Below are positions 59,159 to 64,000 of a DNA stretch of 64,000 nucleotides, piece after piece. How positions within the stretch are numbered: position 1 is the stretch's first letter; every line of letters begins with the position of its first letter. Under the pieces are notes generated by a model. It worked only from the letters and a program-made list of their open reading frames with translations, made no database searches and was not told the origin of the DNA. Both the position numbers and the translations under genes were made by a program. Source of the stretch: Litoditis marina (lineage: Eukaryota > Nematoda > Chromadorea > Rhabditida > Rhabditidae); assembly GCA_964036275.1 (NCBI GenBank), contig OZ038435.1:21314059-21378058 (forward strand), written 5' to 3'.

Positions 59159-60233
59159 TTTTTCATCTATTCTACTCTTTGAGAAAGGGTGGGTGAAAGT
59201 AAAACAATGTTTTCCAATGACATCAAATCTGCTCGAATGAATAAGAAAGTATTTGCAACTTGTCGAAAAAAGTTTCAAAAAATAAAGAAAAGTTGATTCA
59301 TAGAAGGAAAAACTAAGTCTGGCCATTCTAGTATATTCGTTGCCAACAGAAAGACGGGAGAGTACTGTATATCTCACTCTTCGCTGTGTCGATTCCAAAA
59401 CATGCCCGACATGTATACTAATAGCAGATACATACGAATGTTTTGCTTTCAGGGCTTCCGGTTGGAGACAAAAAACTATAAATACGGCACCGACTATTTC
59501 GCACTGGTTCCAGAATTAACCGTGTGCCGTCCACAGCGGTTTTAGAGATTCTAGAGTTGTGCGAGACAGCAGAACTAGTAGAAACAGGTTAAAAACTGGA
59601 AGTTTTCGGGTGGAGAAGAAATTCAACTGAACGCGTTTCCGGAGTTCGAATGTCCTTTAGTTTATCTCGTCTGAAAACCGGGAAAGCCTGTCTACAGGTT
59701 TTCAGCACAGTTTTTTCTTCCAGTTTTTCCACCTGGAGCTTGGCACGTTTGAAACTAAGTTCTGACGAGCCTTTTTCCGGAGTTTTTTTTTCTGAAGCGA
59801 GCGCATAGTGGAGAATAGGCTAGGAGGCCGCGCGATTTTTGCGTTTCCATTCAGAGTTATTGAAAACAATTGTGTAAAATGAGAGAATTATTACTATTCA
59901 CAAACTACACAAAATGAATTAAGAAGATTGGACGTGGTTAAACCAAAGTTATACATTTTTGTCTCTCGCCGGAATTGAACCTGAGAGCAAACGATTTGTA
60001 GCGGGCTACTGACAACTAATCACTGCGCTACGTCAGCACATTATAGACAAGCCTGGAAACCTTTTTTTCGTAGACAGTGGTAAGTCAGATATACAGTACC
60101 CTTCCGTCTTTCTGTTGGTGACGACTGTGGTTGGTCTTTCTTTTATTCCATGCAGTTCAATCTCGGAAGTTAGTCGTCTCTCACTTTCTCTCTTCATTTT
60201 CTTTACACAAATTATATTTTATTCGACTCAAGA
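57731..60233. other. Intergenic; dispersed repeat fragments
   Basis: 57945-58050 repeats the 4085-4190 motif. 58380-58500 is a G-tract MITE scrap (TTGAAGTTCTACCCCCGCC). 58930-59110 is related to 46005-46200. A CT-rich run lies at 59118-59160. No gene seen. Confidence 0.5.
59966..60042 (-). repeat. tRNA-derived SINE-like relic
   Basis: On the minus strand a good A box (TAGCGCAGTGATTAG) and a perfect B box (GGTTCAATTCC) are spaced as in a tRNA. Acceptor and T stems do not pair well, so a functional tRNA is unlikely. Confidence 0.5.
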
Positions 60234-60360
60234 GGTTAAGAAGGGCCCGTAGCCCATTATGTGAGGAGTTATTGTTCATGTCGAAAATGTGCAATACCCC
60301 CAACTCATTCAACGGTTACCTCCATATTTGCGCGGGTTTTTTTCAATATTTCAAATAGTT

Positions 60361-60378
60361 GGGGGGGGGGGGGGGGGG
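60361..60378. repeat. Poly-G tract, 18 bp
   Basis: Partner of the C21 tract at 45685-45705 in the inverted duplication. Confidence 0.95.
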
Positions 60379-60467
60379 TAGTACTGCAAGAGGGCCAGTG
60401 TTAGGTGAGGGATTGTACAGATCCTGACTCCATAAAAAGGTTAAACGAACGAAACCAAATATTATGT

Positions 60468-60540
60468 CCATGAAGGGATTCGAACCCTCGGCTCACTGGG
60501 GTGTAGTGCGCTGCTGTGTCTACCGAGCCAAATCGTCACA
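60468..60540 (-). repeat. tRNA-derived SINE-like element, inverted partner
   Basis: Same sequence as 45524-45594 with few changes; B box GGATTCGAACC on the plus strand. Confidence 0.6.
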
Positions 60541-60730
60541 GAGAAAGAAAGAAAGAAATGGACGGCGCCACAGGTGCGTTGCACAAAATCAAGGATTGAT
60601 TATGGTTTGTGAAAGAAAGCTCACAAACTGAACTTGTAACTGTACGGCAAATAAACTTAATATTGATTGTTACGTTGAAAGAACCTTAAATAATGATTGA
60701 TTAGAAGCTCATTATTTCCTATATTTTGAT

Positions 60731-61322
60731 TAGAGTGGTTAACCAATTCTGGAAATCAATTCAATTCAATTCCAATTCCAACCAACTCTCGAAAAATTCC
60801 GAAATTTCAATTCAAATTCTTTCATCCTTTCAAAAAACAAATTCAATTCCAATTCCAATTCCAATCAATTTCTCAAAATCTCGAAATTTCAATTTTAATT
60901 ATCTCACTGTTTTCAAAAACCAATTCAATTCAATTCAATTGAAATTCCGACCAAATCCGACCAATTCTTAAAAAATCAATCAAGAAAGTTCGTAAAACAG
61001 TTTTTTTTCTATTGTTATTTACAACAAATACATTTGAACAAGAAGGAACAACACAGGAAACTGTCATTTTCAACACGATCAAAATTTCATTTCTGAATCA
61101 ATTCCGGACCAATTCCAATTCTTTTTACCAATTTTCAAGAAAAACCAATTCAATTCAATTCCGATTTTCTCTTAACAAAACCAATTCAATTCAATTCAAT
61201 TCAATTCAATTATAAGGAATAGGTTTCACTTGAAAACCAAATCAATTCCATTCTTTGGAATTGGTCTTCAATTCTTTTCAATTCCAAGTCCAATTCGATT
61301 CAATTCCTTAACCACCCTAGTA
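60731..61322. repeat. Low-complexity AATTGAAT element, right copy
   Basis: Starts AGAGTGGTTAACCAATTC and ends CTTAACCACCCTAGT, inverse of 44734-45324. The left-end string AGAGTGGTTAACCAA is the same as that of the ACTCGAAA element at 4924. Confidence 0.8.
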
Positions 61323-61715
61323 TATTCATATATATTCATTATTCATTATTTCATTCGGAAGTATAGGAAATAAGGGCAGTTTGTATAAAAACGATGTAAA
61401 GTAAGAGACGATTAGCTCTCGAGATGAAACTGCATGGAATATAGAAAAGGAGGACAATAACTCAAGAGGAAAATAAAACATCTAGTCTCGCAATTTTCAT
61501 GATCATCCTTACTCAATGATTCTTAAAATAAGTGCTCAATCTTTGAGAACATTCCGCTTACAGTAAAAACTTATTTGAAACAAAGATCAGCTATACTGTC
61601 AGTCAATCGCACAGTCACGTGAAACACGGAAACGTGAAAGAATGCTAACTTTATGTGAATATTCAATAAACTTCTAGTGTACTCTGTTCTGTTATCAGTT
61701 TTGAATCGGTGGTGA

Positions 61716-61723
61716 GAAATTGT
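61716..61723. other. Empty target site of the G-tract MITE
   Basis: GAAATTGT (complement of ACAATTTC) occurs once here, where the paired copy at 43903-44295 has two copies flanking the MITE. Confidence 0.85.
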
Positions 61724-62213
61724 CATATTAGGACGTTTCATCTAGTGTTTGTCTGCTGCAAGTTTTTTTTCATTAGGAAACCAAGATGTTTTTGACCCAT
61801 GAAAATTGCGAGATTAGATGTTTTATTTTCCTCTTGAGTTATTGTCCTCCTTTTCTATATTCTATGCAGTTAAATCTCGAAAGCCTATCGTCTCTCACTT
61901 TACTTCGTTTTTAAACAAATTATATTCTATTGGATTCAACTAAGTCCATCTACAAAAAAAACCGTTTCTTTTCCAAATATTCTTTTAAAACGGAAACTGC
62001 TTTTGCAAAATGGAAATTCTCTCTGTTTTCTGAAGCAAAGTTGTTTTGACAAAGTTCTATACAGTCATTAAATGCAGAAAATTCGTAGAGAGATTTTTCC
62101 CGAACAGTCTTCTGAGAACCAGTCCTTTGAACTCGAACAGAGTTTTTTATATGTAATAAATGTATTCTAACTATGAAAACAAACAGCACAATTTTCTATC
62201 ATTCATTCTCAAT

Positions 62214-63681
62214 TCACATGAATACAAAGGCGGAGGCGATGATTCCGGTCAGAACGGTCTGTGCGGAAACGGAATCTTTCTTGTCGTCGTTCTTTTCACC
62301 AGACTTCTTGTCAGAATCTTTCTTGTTGTTTTTTCCATTTGCCTTTATTTGTTTCATTTTCTTCTCCGCTTCCTTACAGTCAGGCAGATCATATCTGACA
62401 TGCATGATAGATTATGTGAAAGATCGAATACGTGGGAAATGTTCGAATACGGGTGAAGATTTCTCCAATTATCAAATCTTCTTTGAAGTGTTAAAGGTGC
62501 ATTTTTTTCCACCATTGGGTGATTTGCTACTCTTCAGTGAAAACATTGCTTACAAGATAAAAAAAACGTGAAAATATACTTGTGAAACCTTCTTTCATTA
62601 ACCAAGCTACTAAGCGAAATAGTGAAACTGAGATGTAATTGCTCAATAATTGGGTGTTTTGCTGTTTTCTAATGGAAACATTCATTGAATATCAAGAATT
62701 AAATTGAATTTGTGGTTTAATACCATGGATAATTTGTAAGTAAAGTTTTCAGTAAAGTGAAGTGAAGGTCAGTTTTTATCTCACTCCGTTTTCGAACAAA
62801 AATGTGGTAATTATGCCAACGGAACATCTATCATTTAGAATGTATTATTATGTCTTCTAAGAACCGCATGGAGTCAAGATATATTCACAGATCATCACCT
62901 TTTTTTAACGCATAGTCAACGATTAAAAACGTAAATATTAGAATCACCGACCATACTAAAATTGTTTAAAAGTCGAACGTAAAAGATGTAAAGTGTAAAC
63001 CGAGAAGCGATTGAATTTTCAGATGCTGCATTTTATGAATCATATGACATGCGGATACTTACTTCTTTCTCTTAGCCAAGTCTTTGATTCCCCTTTGCAT
63101 TCCTTCGAAAATCCCATCCAAAAGCTCAACAAGTCCGGGACACTCATCCGTGTAACCTTTATAGCAGTTTGTATCAGCATCTTTCAATCCTCTGTAACGA
63201 GATTCACGTAGCTGAACGAAAATTCGGTTCACGAAAATACTATGATGATGAGGAGAGCGCAGTTTACGAAGGAGTTCGTAAGTAAGGCTGCAGAGAAATG
63301 AAATGAAAAATAATAGAGAATAGCTGAGTGAAACAAGAAGTGATGAAAAAATAGAAAATGGGAAAAAGGTGGATGACAGGAAAGAACCAGGAAAAAAGAG
63401 AACGTATAGAAAAGCAGAAAATATCTGTTTTCGAAGACACTTGTGACAATAAATGTTGAGAGAGTGAAACGCGAATGAGAAACGTAATAATATCGACACT
63501 AGACTATATACGGAGTACGTACCTGCAAACCTTGCTGAGTTCCTCTTCAGTGAAATCTTTTGCCTCTCCTTTCACTATTCTTCTGCCCAATTCCTTAGTC
63601 TCAGCAGACTCATCACCACCACACTTCTCTATCACCTCTTTGAGCAGTATGTTCACATCTTCCAGAGTTTCACATTCTTTC
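62214..63681 (-). CDS. Gene F: six-cysteine family protein, 5' end outside window
   Basis: Three exons are visible: 63681-63523, 63191-63063 and 62394-62214, all open and in phase 2, with GTACGT and GTAAGT donors. Cysteine contexts are KECET, EKCGG, KVCRG, TNCYK, DECPG and PDCKE. The C-terminal exon has a Lys/Asp-rich linker and ends SVSAQTVLTGIIASAFVFM, a hydrophobic tail fitting a GPI-anchor signal. The signal-peptide and first exons should lie beyond position 64000. It is the intact partner of the frameshifted gene B in the inverted duplication. Function unknown. Confidence 0.75.
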
Positions 63682-64000
63682 CTGCAAACAAATATCATTC
63701 CGCGATGCTCTGAATGACCCGATTCTATCTTATGCAAAGCCTATCAGAATTACTATGGCTCCCCACAAATTTGAACTGAGAAAACTGAGTTTTGGTTTTT
63801 TTGTTTTAGTTGTCATCTCGCAGAAATGATTTATGTGCATTGAATCAACTACCACTAAAGCAAAATACATCTGTAAAGTTTTGAAATAGATTGAATGTCT
63901 AATGAATGTGATATTTGTGATGGATGGTGTAATGAACGAATCATCAAAACTATTAATGAGTTATTAAATGAATGAACTAGTGATAAGAAACATTGAATAA

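Larger units (their letters stand above)
60234..64000 (-). repeat. Large inverted duplication, right copy, reaches window end
   Basis: Inverse partner of 41670-45834, starting at GGTTAAGAAGGGCCCG. It contains gene F, the SINE-like element, a G18 tract and the AATTG element, and lacks the G-tract MITE found in the other copy. It continues past the window end. Confidence 0.85.

Overview
The window looks like nuclear DNA of a nematode, most likely a Caenorhabditis species. Coding exons are small and separated by introns that are often only 50-80 bp. Donors read GTAAGT/GTGAGT, acceptors read TTTTCAG/TTTCCAG, and the intergenic DNA is AT-rich and packed with fold-back elements, poly-G/C tracts and microsatellites. 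I name no species.

The centrepiece is 16490-28304, an 11.8-kb, almost perfect palindrome made of two 5,891-bp inverted arms around a 33-bp centre. The whole palindrome is flanked by a 6-bp direct repeat (TTCAGA), and each arm begins 5'-AG. Each arm carries one gene for a protein-primed family B DNA polymerase in 11 exons (about 1,379 codons), preceded by a hairpin promoter. Ends of this kind, the duplication length and the polymerase are hallmarks of Polinton/Maverick elements. No integrase, capsid, ATPase or protease gene is visible. A decayed LINE reverse-transcriptase fragment sits at the inner end of both arms. I read this as a snap-back ('symmetric recombinant') Polinton genome that inserted as a unit. 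The left polymerase carries a premature stop; the right copy stays open.

Around it lies a dispersed family of small, probably secreted, six-cysteine proteins with a hydrophobic C-terminus. They are gene A (minus, 997-3126), C (minus, 28420-32759), E (minus, 50698-53338), F (minus, 62214-63681, cut by the window end) and a frameshifted copy B (plus, 41479-43453). An orphan promoter plus first exon, D, lies at 48819-48881. In A, C and E a tiny first exon of about 14 coding bases and a TATA promoter are separated from the signal-peptide exon by an intron holding kilobase-scale purine/pyrimidine microsatellite, mainly (GATAGA)n. B and D keep parts of this layout. B/F lie in a large inverted duplication (about 41670-45834 versus 60234-64000). 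A separate single-exon acidic gene is at 38536-38838.

The rest is accessory DNA. It includes a composite repeat with a 130-bp minisatellite rich in TGACGTCA (two copies, 11624-13692 and 47035-48779), a G-tract-rich MITE with an 8-bp target duplication and a visible empty site, and hairpin MITEs ending TGTCACGGCC. It also holds low-complexity elements sharing AGAGTGGTTAACC ends and tRNA-derived SINE-like fragments. Very long open frames inside the hexanucleotide arrays are artefacts of stop-free repeats and are not listed as genes.
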